Shown here in pieces: positions 49,187-60,965 of a DNA stretch of 64,000 bases. This stretch comes from Lichtheimia corymbifera B2541 (taxonomy: Eukaryota; Mucoromycota; Mucoromycetes; Mucorales; Lichtheimiaceae), in contig JNEU01001112.1 in NCBI GenBank assembly GCA_000697475.1, forward strand, positions 62,001 to 126,000, in the 5' to 3' direction. Within the stretch, counting starts at the first letter, position 1. The number at the start of each line of letters is the position of its first letter. The notes under the pieces are model-generated. The model was not told the origin of the DNA. It saw nothing but the letters and a program-made list of their open reading frames with translations, and searched no databases. The translations under genes were made by a program, and so were the position numbers.

Positions 49187-50084
49187 TTTGATGCAGTACC
49201 GCAATAATGGCAGTTCTTGCGTATTCCATGCTGCTTAACACTTTTTTTTTCGACATTTTGCTCATTTACTTTGGATCACTTTTATACGGATAAACTTCTC
49301 CATTTGCATGTAATTAGTTTTCATTGTAGTTTTTGCTTTTTCTTTTCTGTCTTTTTCTTTGATAAAATGTTTATTCCTTGGGCAATCTCGGTTGTATTGT
49401 ATACTTGGATCCCAAAATTCGAAATAATACAAGAGTATATGGCTCCTATTGACTTTTCTATGTATGTTCTTATGATTGTAAGCGTCTTTGGAGCGTGCAA
49501 GATTCGATGATGTATTTGTATCATAAAAGTGAAGCTGAGATTGCTATCACCAAGAACCGTCGGGGTTCATGCTGCCTTCATATTCCCACCAATAAAAGCG
49601 TAACTCAATCTTTTATACGAAATTGCTACTCATTGAGCTCCCATACATTCATATGGGCTTCATCATCATATCCTACAATACCTCCGCTACAATATGATGC
49701 AAAAACTGGACACGTACAATTACCTTCCAAATTAAGAAGGTGACAGATATATCATGTTACGCAATATGTAAAAATTATGAGACGTAGGGCAGTAAGGCTT
49801 GTAGCGAGAGTGTTCAAATATCCAAATCGAGTAATCACAAGGAGTCTTCCACGTCAATCAATAAGCAATCACAACTGCTTCAACAAAACGGCTCACAAAT
49901 AGAAATACAAGACGAAAGACCAGGGTTTATTCAAACATCCATACGCTAGAACAAATAATGATCCTCAGAACAATCGAGTGGATAATAATAAAGAAGTTTC
50001 AGAAAAACAAAATCCAGCTGACGAAAATGGCAACTCGAGGTTGACCATCTCACCACGGACGTGTCAATTAAGAAGAAAAAGGAG
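49187..50084. other. Intergenic, no gene seen
   Basis: 3' flank of SPT2 and upstream flank of the tRNA gene. A/T rich; no supported gene. Confidence 0.5.
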
Positions 50085-50166
50085 GACAACATGGCCGAGT
50101 GGTTAAGGCGTGAGACTAGAAATCTCATGGGCTCTGCCCGCGCAGGTTCAAATCCTGCTGTTGTCG
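50085..50166 (+). tRNA. tRNA-Ser (anticodon AGA)
   Basis: 82-nt cloverleaf: acceptor stem GACAACA pairs with TGTTGTC, discriminator G. D-arm with TGGCCGAGTGG (A box). Anticodon stem TGAGA/TCTCA with loop CTAGAAA gives AGA at 50118-50120. Long variable arm GGGCTCTGCCC-type, T-arm GCAGGTTCAAATCCTGC (B box). The long variable arm and AGA identify a class II serine tRNA. No intron. Confidence 0.97.
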
Positions 50167-50195
50167 ACATACCTTGAACATGGAGTGTTCATTTC

Positions 50196-50200
50196 TTTTT
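50196..50200 (+). terminator. RNA polymerase III T-run terminator
   Basis: Five T in a row 30 bases after the tRNA end, followed by a second T5 at about 50202; the expected stop signal for Pol III. Confidence 0.75.
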
Positions 50201-50639
50201 GTTTTTGAATCCGGAATTCAGAAGGTCACGTGACTTTATCATGCATAGATAGATGACTATTCACATAATCCACCCTGAGTAGGCTTCTTTACTTTATTTT
50301 ACACTGATCCATTAAAAGATTTTTTGATCTGCCAGCAAGTCGTAACCTGAAGATGATTAACAAGGCAATGCCATATTCGCTAAACCTTTTAATCCAACAT
50401 CATTCACAAGATATATCTATTGATAGGTACAAGTTGCTTCAACAATGATGGCCTAGTATATATATATAGATATATAAATGGGCAAGTTCATGGCGTGTAC
50501 TCAGCTTTCTTGTCACAGTACCGCAACACACTCTCTTGTACATATCTACCGCAACCACTCGTAGCAATGTTCATTCCAGCAGTTCTTTATCGAAGAGGTC
50601 TTTACTCTCTTGTCTCAGACAGCATTCGCAACCTTGTTA
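50201..50639. other. Intergenic with AT microsatellite
   Basis: A (TA)n run at about 50457-50477. Otherwise unassigned sequence leading into the dispersed repeat copy. The frame at 50420-50662 has no features of a gene. Confidence 0.45.
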
Positions 50640-51170
50640 CTCTATTACAACACACTCTCTAGGACACTCTTCTGTCGCGACAGTCGTATAGCATTCAACT
50701 CAACAATTGCTATTAGCAATGTCTTTGCTTCATTGTCTTCAACCGCGTCCTTTACTTGCAGCAACGTGTCATACAACATTTTCACGTGAACAGCAGATAA
50801 CTATTGTGTAGAAATAGCTCTATTTACGTGTAGCAACTTGCTTTCAATACATACGACTTACTGTAGACATGGATCTGAATATTGTTTTGGTGCATGGGAT
50901 GGAAGGAATGAATCTATTGGCTGGTCTCCCTTGGCTTCTTTAGAAAGTAGATTATGGCTTGGATGGAACAATATCAGCATTCAACCGATTAAGATGCGTT
51001 GAAAAGGGACCCACAGTGGGTGAGAGAGAGAGATCAAGGGCAGGATGGAAAAGAAAGTGTATCGGTGGGCTTCTCTCGATCAGCATCTTGGATATGAGAT
51101 GGTTATAATGGATGGATTTGATCAATACACCGACGAAAACTTAGATGATTATTTGTTGCGTTCCCTGCAC
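50640..51170 (+). repeat. Diverged third copy of the palindrome-associated repeat family
   Basis: Homologous in the same orientation to about 11570-12140. Shared blocks include CAACTGCTATTAGC/CAATTGCTATTAGC, TTTTCACGTGAACAGCA, TATTTACGTGTAGCA-CTTGCTT-CAATACATAC, GCATGGGATG-AAGGA and TTGTTGCGTT/TTGTCGCGTT, separated by substitutions and small indels. It lacks the inner unit and the inverted partner. It begins about 470 bp downstream of the tRNA gene. Confidence 0.7.
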
Positions 51171-51691
51171 CCCTAGTTGAAGGGCTTGGCTCTGACTTAT
51201 AATAAAACTTATTACTACTAAGGTAGTCTCTTATTGTAAACACGGATGGCAAAGGGCTGAAGCTTCCTGTAAGGATGATTGTAGTGTGGATGCGTAAACG
51301 TGCAATCTTAAAAATCGGTAAGACCATCATTACTCCAAAAGCAGTAGTGTTAAGTCAGTCAACGAGGAAACAAAGTTTACAAGCGAAGGAAGCAATTGTG
51401 GCCTCTAGTCTAGATGTATTATGATGACTGCCAGTAGTAGTGAGATCATCTGGTTTTTATGCTGTTAGATGTCACCTCTACAATCACCGACATTTTGGGC
51501 TCAACATGTTGAATGCAGGATAAAATCATGCCGACGTTGTATGACCTACTATCATCCACGTGACAAACAGTGCTGGTGTTAACTCTCACGCTTTTCTTTT
51601 GCCTGTGCGGGTTGTCTCTCTTTTTCTTTGTTTCAGTTGCAGCAGCAGCGCACATACGCTCTCTCTTTCTTTCTCTATCTTATATACACCT
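51171..51691. other. Intergenic with CT-rich leader
   Basis: Contains a pyrimidine-rich leader (51610-51685) directly before the TTC39/IML2 ATG; nothing else supported. Confidence 0.5.
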
Positions 51692-54594
51692 ATGAGCGAA
51701 CACGAACAAAATGCTGCTGATGCATTGCAGAACAATAGCAATGAGTTGACAAGTAAGCCTTGCAGCGACAACTGACTTGGACGTGCATAATGACAATTCA
51801 CCGTTTTTTTATGCTAGCAAATACAGCCGAACCACCGCCGTCTCCACCTCATACTGCCAATAGCGAATCCTCATTGCCAGCAACGGCTACAGCAGCAGTT
51901 GTAAAAGTACAAGAAGATGATACGGTTATTACTGATAACAACGATGGTGCCGAGGATGAAAGTGAAGCCAAAGACAACAGTAGTAACAACGTGGAGCCAA
52001 AGGTTGTATCGGTAGCAACGACACACTCACCCGACAACGATCGCCTTCCCGACCAGCCACCTGCACCAGAACCCATAGCAACCAAACCGTTACCTTCTCC
52101 GCCATCAGCATCTCGATCCACACCTCGTATACAAGCAAGAACCAACACCCTTTTGCCAAGAGAGCAGGAAGTTGCAGGTAATACAAGAACACCTCTATGA
52201 GTAATGCAGCGGTGCTTATGCACATACATATCATAGATCAAGCCATGATGGAAGGGATGGATGCGTTGTTCAACAATCGATTCTCGGTTGCAAAGTCAAT
52301 ATTCGAATCTAGAGCGAGAGAGTAAGTAATGCCCAAAACAAGAATACTCAAATCATGTTGACGCATCCCCCGCGTATCGTAGAGATCCACTGTACTCATT
52401 AGGCAAGGGAGCCATGGCATTTATCCGAGGTACATAGAGATAATGGATATGGAAAAAGGTTGTTAGTAGGGTTATTGACATCAAGTGTATCTTTATTCAT
52501 ACGCTGGATAATTTTCAATAGCGATCATTGTGAGTGTATATATATATAGCTTCCCGATAAGATGATGTCTAATCGATCCTATTTTTATAGTCTTCGACAC
52601 AATTTGATGCTGATAGAGCGATTGATGAGCTGAGCGAGACGTATGAATTTGCGAACGCCCAAGTGGAAGCAGCTCAAGCCAAGAAACCTTTGAAGGATAC
52701 AGTGTCCCAGATTTTCACCAACTTGCTTGGAAAGAATACAACAGGCTTACCAACCAACACGCGACCATTGAATCAAGAGGAACTCAAGGAGCAATCTGGA
52801 TTCATGTCAAACGGGGCTTTACGTGCACATGTCATTAAAGCTGAATGCGGGCTATTGATGAGCCTTGTCTGGCTTTCGCAAGAAACAGTGCTGGGCTACC
52901 TGAAGATGGGATTAAATTTGCGAAGAGGTAAATAAGGCATGGAATAGGGTGATAGGGCATGCTAATGACAATTGTGCATGCAGCCTATAGCAGTTACAGC
53001 TTGGTGTGGCAAGAATACAAGCGAATGGGCCAGGACTTCTCCCAACATATGGATGCTAACACGATTGCTGCAGTACAATTTGGGTAAGTTTGGGTATGAT
53101 CCTGACATATGTATCAATTGCACTAACATTGTTTTTTCCAGAATTGGATCGGTGCATCTTGTACTTTCCTCTTTACCACCCAAGATCCTCAAAGTAATAT
53201 CAGCTTTTGGATGGCATGCGGATCGTAATCTCGGATTTGCGCTATTGAAACTATGCTTGGAAAGCAAAACCATCCGGTCGCCATTAGCGTCCATGATGTA
53301 TGTGTCATTTACTTCAACAAAAAGTGGGATATTAATGACGCATACAGGCTCCTGACATACTATGTTCTCCTCACTTCGCACGCACCATTGATATTGAATT
53401 CGGAGCTTATGCAACCAGCAGTGGATTGTCTAATGGACGCACAAAAGACGTATCCGAATTCAGCCTTCTTTCTCTACTTTGCTGGTCGAGTGTCACGATT
53501 ATCGCGTAGCATATCACTTTCTACGCAATCTTTTGAATATGCACGTCGAGTCAGCCAGGGCGATTGGGCTGAAGCACCCATGACTACGTTGACAGGATAT
53601 GAAACAGCTTTCAACCATGCCATGCAACTCAATTGGAAAGCAGCTGCGGAGCACCTTGATCAATTAACATCATCGCACAGTCGACCTTCCTTTGTCAAAT
53701 TCTTTTATGCGGCATGTATGGAGATGGCAGGCGATCGTAGTGAGGCTGTTCTCGCTTTTGCTGAAGCAGCCCAGTTGGCAAAGAAAAACAAGAACCCAAC
53801 TCAGCTGGATCAACTCGTGATCGAACGTGTTTCGTTTTATGAAAACAGCGGATACCAAGACTTGGATCTAAGTCTACCAGCATTGGAGGTCTTATTGTTA
53901 TGGAACTCACTCGCATGCATGTCACATGAGTGCTTGTCAGAGTGCATGGAAAAGGTAGACGAAGCATTGTCATTGATTTATGAGCGAGAACGCCAGGAAT
54001 ATCAAATAAGGACCACAGAAATCGCGCCCAACGTTGATCCACCTGATTACTATTGTGAGCGTGGAACCCTGCTGCTGATCAAGATCTCAATCCTGAATGC
54101 CATGGGCCGGAGTCACGATGCTATCGTGCATTTGAATTGGATCATCGATAATAGATCAAGGATTGTGGGTGCCAAATGGATTGTTCCCTTCACATACTGG
54201 TATGATACATTTTCAGCAAGAGTATAGAAAGGCCACTGACATTTATTATAGGGAAGCGGGTGTTGCTAGCTGGAGTATGGAAGATAAGAGATCCGTTGCA
54301 CTTGCCATGTGGCAGCAAGCTTTGAGTATATCTGGATACGTATTGGAGTATCAATTAGCTATTGTAAGTCGCGTGCATGGACGTGTAATACCTTTTCATG
54401 CTCACAAAAGTCACCATTCATAGCGCTTGAATCTTGCCATCACACACGCCAATGATCTCGGGGTGCCGAGCACCACCACAGCAAAGAGTGAAAGGAAAAA
54501 TAGCATTGGACAGCAGCAGCAGCAGCAGCAAAATGGACATCGACGCTCTCTCCCTGCAACTGTACGATCTACTGAATCACCATCCGATACATAG
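51692..54594 (+). CDS. IML2: TTC39/IML2-family tetratricopeptide protein
   Basis: Eleven exons: 51692-51752, 51818-52177, 52237-52321, 52383-52429, 52522-52529, 52591-52927, 52984-53083, 53142-53297, 53348-54199, 54252-54363, 54424-54594; 762 residues. The first 140 residues are disordered and acidic. The TTC39/IML2 region follows: G-M-D-A-L-F-N-N-R-F-S-V-A, D-P-L-Y-S-L-G-K-G-A-M-A-F, L-R-A-H-V-I-K-A-E-C-G-L-L, F-G-I-G-S-V-H-L-V-L-S-S-L-P-P, F-F-L-Y-F-A-G-R and H-A-M-Q-L-N-W-K-A-A. The C-terminus has a CAG-encoded glutamine run. Yeast Iml2 is linked to mitochondrial inclusion-body clearance and lipid droplets; TTC39 proteins in animals to lipid metabolism. The fifth exon, CGATCATT, is only 8 nt; without it the frame between its neighbours cannot be kept. 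Confidence 0.9.
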
Positions 54595-54815
54595 ACTTTA
54601 TCACCTCGTAACTTATTGATTATAAAGATGCCTTTGATTATGGATCATCATTATCCTCCTATGAAATTTCTGATACTTTTGAAATCCAGAGCAAAGGAAG
54701 GAGACACGCGAATTGACGGGCTCCGTGTTGCTGAATGCCAATCCAATTCTGAGCCAAAAAAGAAAAAAGAGGACACTTCTTCCCTTTCACACCCACTCTC
54801 ACATTTACAGCAATT

Positions 54816-56632
54816 ATGGTCACCTATGGTGGAGGTACTCTACTATACACTTTATACAAACAACACTCTTTATTGATTATACTTTGTCTATGCTACAGAC
54901 GAGGTCAATGCGCTTGTGTTTGACATGGGCACCTCATCGACACGCGCTGGCTACGCCGGTGAAGATACACCCAGAGTCATGTTCCCAACTTCGTATGGTT
55001 TCGTGAAAGAAGACTCTTCAGCAAACGACAATACAACTTCTGGCGATGGCGATGTGACCATGAGCGAAGCGTCAACCACGACAGATGCAGCAGCACGCAA
55101 AAACCAGTATTACATCGGCGACAACAAGATCAACAGCTGGCGAAAGAACATGGAGATCCGGAATCCCATGACGGATGGCATTGGTAAAGGAAGCAGGTTT
55201 TATTGACTAAAAGAACAAGGTACTTATTCTAGATAATATAGTATCGGATTGGGATGCTGTTGAGCAGATTTGGAACACAACCTTTCGTGATATGTTACGA
55301 GTCAACCCCTCAGAACACCCATTACTCTGCACCGAGCCAGCATGGAATACAGTGGAAAACAGAGAAAAGATGATGGAATTGGCCTTTGAAAAGTTCGAGT
55401 TTCCTGCGTTTTATCTTGCCAAGGATGCCGTCATGACAGCGTACGTGTGGTTGGGATCATGATGATGGCAAGTTTGCTTATATTGTTTATGATTAGCTTT
55501 TCTGTTGGACGCGCCACAGCACTTGTTCTTGATTCTGGAGGTGGCATGACAAGCGCTGTACCTGTTTACGACGGCTATGTTCTCAAAAAGGGTATCTTGC
55601 GTCAACCTATTGCTGGTAACCTGGTTTCCGAACAACTTCTCGATATGCTCAAAACCGATATGAACGTCGATATCACACCTCAATACGAGATCACCAGCAA
55701 AAAGCCAGTAGAACAAGGTCAACCACCCCAAGTTGAGAAACGTGTTCGCCCTGACACAGAATCCAGCTTCCACGACTATCAAGTGCGAGTATGTGCTTTA
55801 CATACCTATCGGTGGCATGCGATGACTGACGCTATTTTTTTTTTCTAGCGAGTGATTCATGAGTTCAAGGAATCGGTTTGCCAAGTATCTGAAGTCACCT
55901 ATGATGAGGGGTAAGGATAGGGTGGACGCGTTAATATCAATATATGATACTGACTTTCGCGTAGCATCATGGGATCTCGCCCACAAAAGCCTTTTGAATT
56001 CCCAGATGGATACAACAACATGTTTGGAGTAGAAAGATACAAGATCCCTGAATCACTTTTCCAACCACAACAGTTCTTACGCAAGGTAATATGATAAAAT
56101 GGGGGATCGTGCTGCAAACAAAGACTCACGTGAATGGTTATTAGCCCGTACCAGGAATTACTCAACAACAAATCGATTCCAGCCTTGGCATGCATCATCT
56201 GATATTCAGCAGTATCAACAATTGCGATATTGATCTTCGACCTTTACTATTCAACAATATTGTCGTCACGGGTGGAAATTCATTGTTCCCTGGTTTCAAT
56301 GAAAGATTGAACTACGAGTTACCTATGTTGGCTCCAGGAGTAAGTAGGATGCAAGGCGAGATTTGAGTAAATTTGAATTGACAAACATGTCCCTTTTAGA
56401 GCAAAGTCAAGATCCACGCAGTTGGCAACCAAACAGAGCGCAAATGCAGCAGCTGGCTTGGTGGCTCTATTCTTGCATCTTTGGGTACCTTCCATCAGCT
56501 TTGGATTTCAAAGTAAGTTAACAGCTGCATCTAACTCTTTTGGCACTTTTGAGTTTACTGATGTCCTTTCTTTCATTTAGACAAGAATACGAAGAACATG
56601 GTACATCAATTGTAGAAACAAAATGCCAATAA
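54816..56632 (+). CDS. ARP4: Actin-related protein 4 (Arp4/BAF53)
   Basis: Nine exons: 54816-54834, 54899-55183, 55233-55440, 55497-55788, 55849-55910, 55965-56085, 56145-56339, 56400-56512, 56581-56632; 448 residues. The start [15 protein letters not shown] is characteristic of Arp4. The actin fold follows with [37 protein letters not shown] and [11 protein letters not shown]. An acidic S/T insert (residues about 45-75) is typical. Arp4 is a nuclear, monomeric subunit shared by NuA4, SWR1 and INO80 complexes, pairing with actin on an HSA helix. The donor at the end of exon 4 is ambiguous (GTGCGA or, chosen, GTATGT; two-residue difference). It starts 222 bp after the IML2 stop and is convergent with the ULS1-like gene (176 bp apart). 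Confidence 0.96.
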
Positions 56633-56808
56633 ATTTTATGAATTACCCATGTAACCCAATCACAATGCCCATATCATATAGAATGTTAAGGAGAATATAA
56701 AGAGCAATATGTCATTTTATAAAGGTATATACATACATACGCAAGGACTGCAGCATAACTTGAAGTGATAAGAGGTTATAAAATCGAGGGGGAGGGTGGG
56801 GGGCAAGT

Positions 56809-59800
56809 CTACGCATCGTCGTCGTCGTCATTATTGCCACCGTAATCAGGAAGACCAGTGCCACGGAATAAGTGGAGTAGCTCTTGGAAACCAAGTCGAC
56901 CAATCTTTTGGGCTGAACCTTCACCAAGTGCACCGTCGGCAATTGCCTAGATGATATTACATGTCAGAGCTACTATCGTTTGTTGCACTTGCATGGGATA
57001 ATAAAATTACCTGTTTCTTCCTCTGAAGTTCAAGGATACGATCTTCTACCGTGTTGTTGATAAAGATACGGTGCACATCTACAGCCTTCTTTTGTCCAAT
57101 GCGATGTACACGATCAATAGCCTGGTTCTCCAATGCAGGGTTCCACCAAATGTCCATCAACTAGTCGCAAATATAAGTGTCAATTCCAATTTTCCCCCCA
57201 AATTTCTAACACTTACAATAACGCGGTTGGCAACGGTCAACTGGAAATGATACATAGAGCTTTTGTCAGCATGACGTTTGAATTGTAGATAAAAGCATAC
57301 TTACGTTCAAACCGAGAGATCCACATTTAGTAGAAACAAGCAGCACTGTGCATCTTGGATCTTGGAAAAAGAGGCCAAGCGCCTTGTCACGGTTCGCAAC
57401 AGACATAGTACCATCAAAGCGTACATATTTGAACTCATTTTCACGAAGCGGCCGTTCGAGGAGATCCAACTAGGACGAAAGGACTTAGATAATGATCGCA
57501 TCAAAAAGAAACAAAGACTTACCATGCTAGTGAACTGAGAAAAGATGATGGTTTTATCCTGGTTCTTGGTTTCTCGTCGGGTCTCATGTAGAATTTCAAG
57601 CATCTTGTCGATCTTGGCGCTGGAATGGAAGACCTTGTCTTTATTCTTGGCTGCCTCCTCTTCTTCTTTCTCCTTTGCTGCAGACAAATCTTCCATGGCT
57701 TCTCGATATTGATCTGGTGCGTGTATTTGAAGAAACAATTCGACCGGAACCACCTTTTCTGTTTTCAATGGACCACGACACTGAGGACAGCGTTTATCCG
57801 ATGCATCGCCGGTGGTGATATAATCTAGATGACAATGTAAGCCCTTTCTTCTGATACAATAGGGAAGTGAAGGATACATACTTGTAAGGCATTCTCGACA
57901 AAGGATGTGACCACATTGAGAAATAATTTGTGCCTGATCAGCCATATCCATACAAATAGGACACTAAAATGATCACAAAGTGAGTTTCATTGTGATCCTA
58001 CTCTCGTACTCCTATTATTCCGCATACCTCGATTTCCTTCAAATCATCGCTCTGCAACAATCGTTGGATTACTTGATCGTCCATTGCTTTGACAACTTCG
58101 GTGCGTTCCTCCTCGCTGGCAGCAGAGTCAATGTTAGGGGCTTCCATCATGGTCAGGCTGGGGTGTAGACATGCTTGTCGTAAACGTAGTAAAAGAACAA
58201 GAACCTAAATCAATGATATCATTTAATAAGAGCCAATAATGCGCACCAGACGACAAGGAATATCTTACCGATGAGTAGTTCTTCATTACAGTACCAGCTT
58301 CCACAAATTTGTTGAAACGGGCCTGAGCATTGGCATTGACAAACTCGTAAAATTGGCGCTCATCAGATGAAAAGTCGATATGCGTGAAATGAACATTCCT
58401 TTCCGGCAAGTTAAGGATTGGCTTGCCATCAATCTTGGCCTTTTTGGATCGTCGAAGGGATATAGCTATACACGACATGAATAAATAAATATCCTCTTTG
58501 GGGGGATTGAGATAATGAATTACCTTTGAGTAACACTTGTGTCTTTTGCAATGCCTATAATAGATAAAGAGAGGTAAATAATGAATCGTTCATTGTCGTG
58601 GATATCTTGTTTACTTACATGCTTGTGTTTTCCCTTTCGCATTGGACGATCAATTTCCTCCGCAAACTCTTTCCATTCACAATAAGGCCTGATACGCAAG
58701 AACTTGATGATCGAGTATCTACGTCAAAGTTAGAATTCTTCTTCTCTGTGGATAGCTTTCATCTCGCATAGTACTTACAATTCTTCAATCTTGTTCTGGA
58801 TGGGAGTAGCTGTGAGACACCAACGATAATCCGATTCCAAACGGCAACAACCTTCAGCCATACGAGTACGTCTGTTTTTGATTTGATGGGCCTCATCCAG
58901 AAAGATACGATGCCATTGTACACGTGACAAAGCACCACAGCGTTCTTCAAGCTCTTGTACTTCATTTGCCACTGTAGTATACGCCGTAACGACCACATCA
59001 TAATCCATAAACTTCCTCTCGTCAACAGTACGGTTTGCGCCATGATGAACATAAACCTTGAGAGAAGGTCGAGTCTTGACAACAAGTTCACGTTCCCATT
59101 GGGCAATCAATGAGACGGGGCATACCACCAGAGTAGCCTTGACTTTGAGCATTTGAGATTTGTCGGTGCGTCTCTTTTTCAAGATGGAAGCGACTCTTGT
59201 AGGGGGAGTAGCATTTTCACATGGTCTGGAAACAATGAGAGCCATCGCTTGTACCGTCTAGGATTCGTGTAACAAACATGTTAATGCCATTGTGTGTGGA
59301 TATACCCATGCTTTTTCTCTTACCTTGCCAAGACCCATATCATCTGATAACATGCCACCCTTGTTGACGCTTTCTTCCTGACGTGTCATCCAGCGTAAGC
59401 CAACCTTTTGATGCTCCATCAAGTTGACTGCAAGTCTTTCAGGTGTGCCCACACGATCTTCAGGGGTAGTATTCTCTTCATGATCTTGAATGCTCTCCAG
59501 CAATTGTCGTAGCTCTTGCTCCGTTTGTTCATCGTTCAAAGGTCGTACGTACTCAGCAGCATAGCGATTGTATGGCAAATTGTAACGAGCTTCAAAGTTG
59601 GCTCGATTGGTAGCGACACTGGTGGCATAAAACGGTCGGAAAGAGGAAGAGGCTCCGAGATAGGCTGAGTTGAGAGTTTGGTTGATCATGTCGATGTATG
59701 GATTTGAGTAATAAGAAAGATCATCCTCATCATCATCGCTGCTGAACTGCTTGGAAAAGATGTTACAGGAAGAAGAAGATGAAGAAGCCATGGCAGAAGA

Positions 59801-60778
59801 GGAACCAACACCAAATCGATTAGGAGGCCATGCACTCGCTTGAGAGGAGGAACCAACACCTGGATCATCATTGGTAAGATCAATCACATCATCATCTTCA
59901 TCCAATACCATAATAGATTTACTTTTCGTATCTCTGGAAGAGGATGATGATGAAGCAGAAGATGATGAACCAATTCCACTATTCCGTAGTTGCTGACGCA
60001 TCAACTCAATAGCTGATGGTGGGTGTTCTGACTTGATACGCTTGACTTGTGGATGGTGCTGCTGTTGATGATGATCGGGCATGGGTGGTAGAGAAGGATG
60101 AAGATAAGAAGTTGTTGGGTTGAAAGGAGAAGAAGAAGAAAAGGGATATGTCGGATAAAACTGAGCAAAAGAAGCTGGTATCTGAGAAGAAGGTGTCATT
60201 GTTGTCGGTGGAGTCATTGTTGTGGTCGATGATGATGATGATGATGCAGCTGATATTGGTGTTTGAATAGATGCAGGTGCAGGTGGTGGTGGTGGTGGTA
60301 TCGATGATGATGATGATGATGATGGTTGAGATGCCTGCCTAGCTTCAGCGTCAAGCTGTTCTTGTATATGCCGTGCGTATTCAAGGTCTCTCTGTGCTTG
60401 CTTCTCCAATTGTCGTTGCGCTCGAATCTCTTCAAGATCAATGCCAAGCGAATGTAGATCTTCTTCGGATAGTCCTGCCTCTCTAAGGAACTCCAGGGCT
60501 TCAGAATCGGATTCACTACTACCACGGCTATTTGGCTCCTCATTGTCGCTCCCATTTCCACGGTCATTTTCTGTTGCATCTTGAGTCAAATCCAAAACAA
60601 CATCGTCGTCAGTGTCGTCGGCAAGTTCTATGGAGTGGTTATCGTTTCCGGTCAAAGCGACATTATCGTCAAGTGGTTGTGAAGGCTGTTGAAATGAGTC
60701 CAATGCTGCATCGTTTGGTGCGTCCATGACAGTTGCAGCGATAACAGAGGGAGCGGCAACGTCGTCTTGGGATGACAT
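56809..60778 (-). CDS. ULS1: SNF2-family RING translocase, ULS1-like (SUMO-targeted)
   Basis: Twelve exons: 60778-59324, 59257-58780, 58718-58619, 58555-58525, 58465-58269, 58204-58028, 57963-57882, 57824-57523, 57469-57305, 57240-57217, 57160-57011, 56946-56809; 1,099 residues. The disordered N-terminus has two SUMO-interacting motifs, V-V-L-D-L-T at 60-65 and V-I-D-L-T-N at 298-303, each beside acidic residues. The ATPase core has L-M-E-H-Q-K-V-G-L-R-W-M, D-D-M-G-L-G-K-T (Walker A), D-E-A-H (Walker B), L-T-A-T-P-I-Q-N-K and, in the second lobe, V-R-F-D-G-T-M and V-H-R-I-G-Q. A C3HC4 RING lies between the lobes (C-P-I-C, C-G-H, C-R-E-C, C-P-Q-C). No HIRAN is seen, so the ULS1/Rrp1-2 group fits better than RAD5. 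Role by family: ATP-driven removal or ubiquitylation of SUMO-modified proteins on DNA. The exon 2 end may be off by one base. Confidence 0.92.
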
Positions 60779-60965
60779 GATATCAAAAAGTGAAAGAGGG
60801 AATGAAAAATGTCAAGAGTTGTCACCACCGATTTGGCGCAGTCGATTCACGAAACAACACGAATGAAATGGGAAATCAATGATGACACAAGAGTAAACTT
60901 TTTTTTTGTCTTTTACAATAATGCAACATGATGATAAATAAATCTAGCCTTGAATGGTGTCCTAT

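Noticed and set aside
49946..50170. Minus-strand 74-codon frame over the tRNA-Ser gene
   Set aside because: It is the antisense of the tRNA; such frames are a common false protein call.
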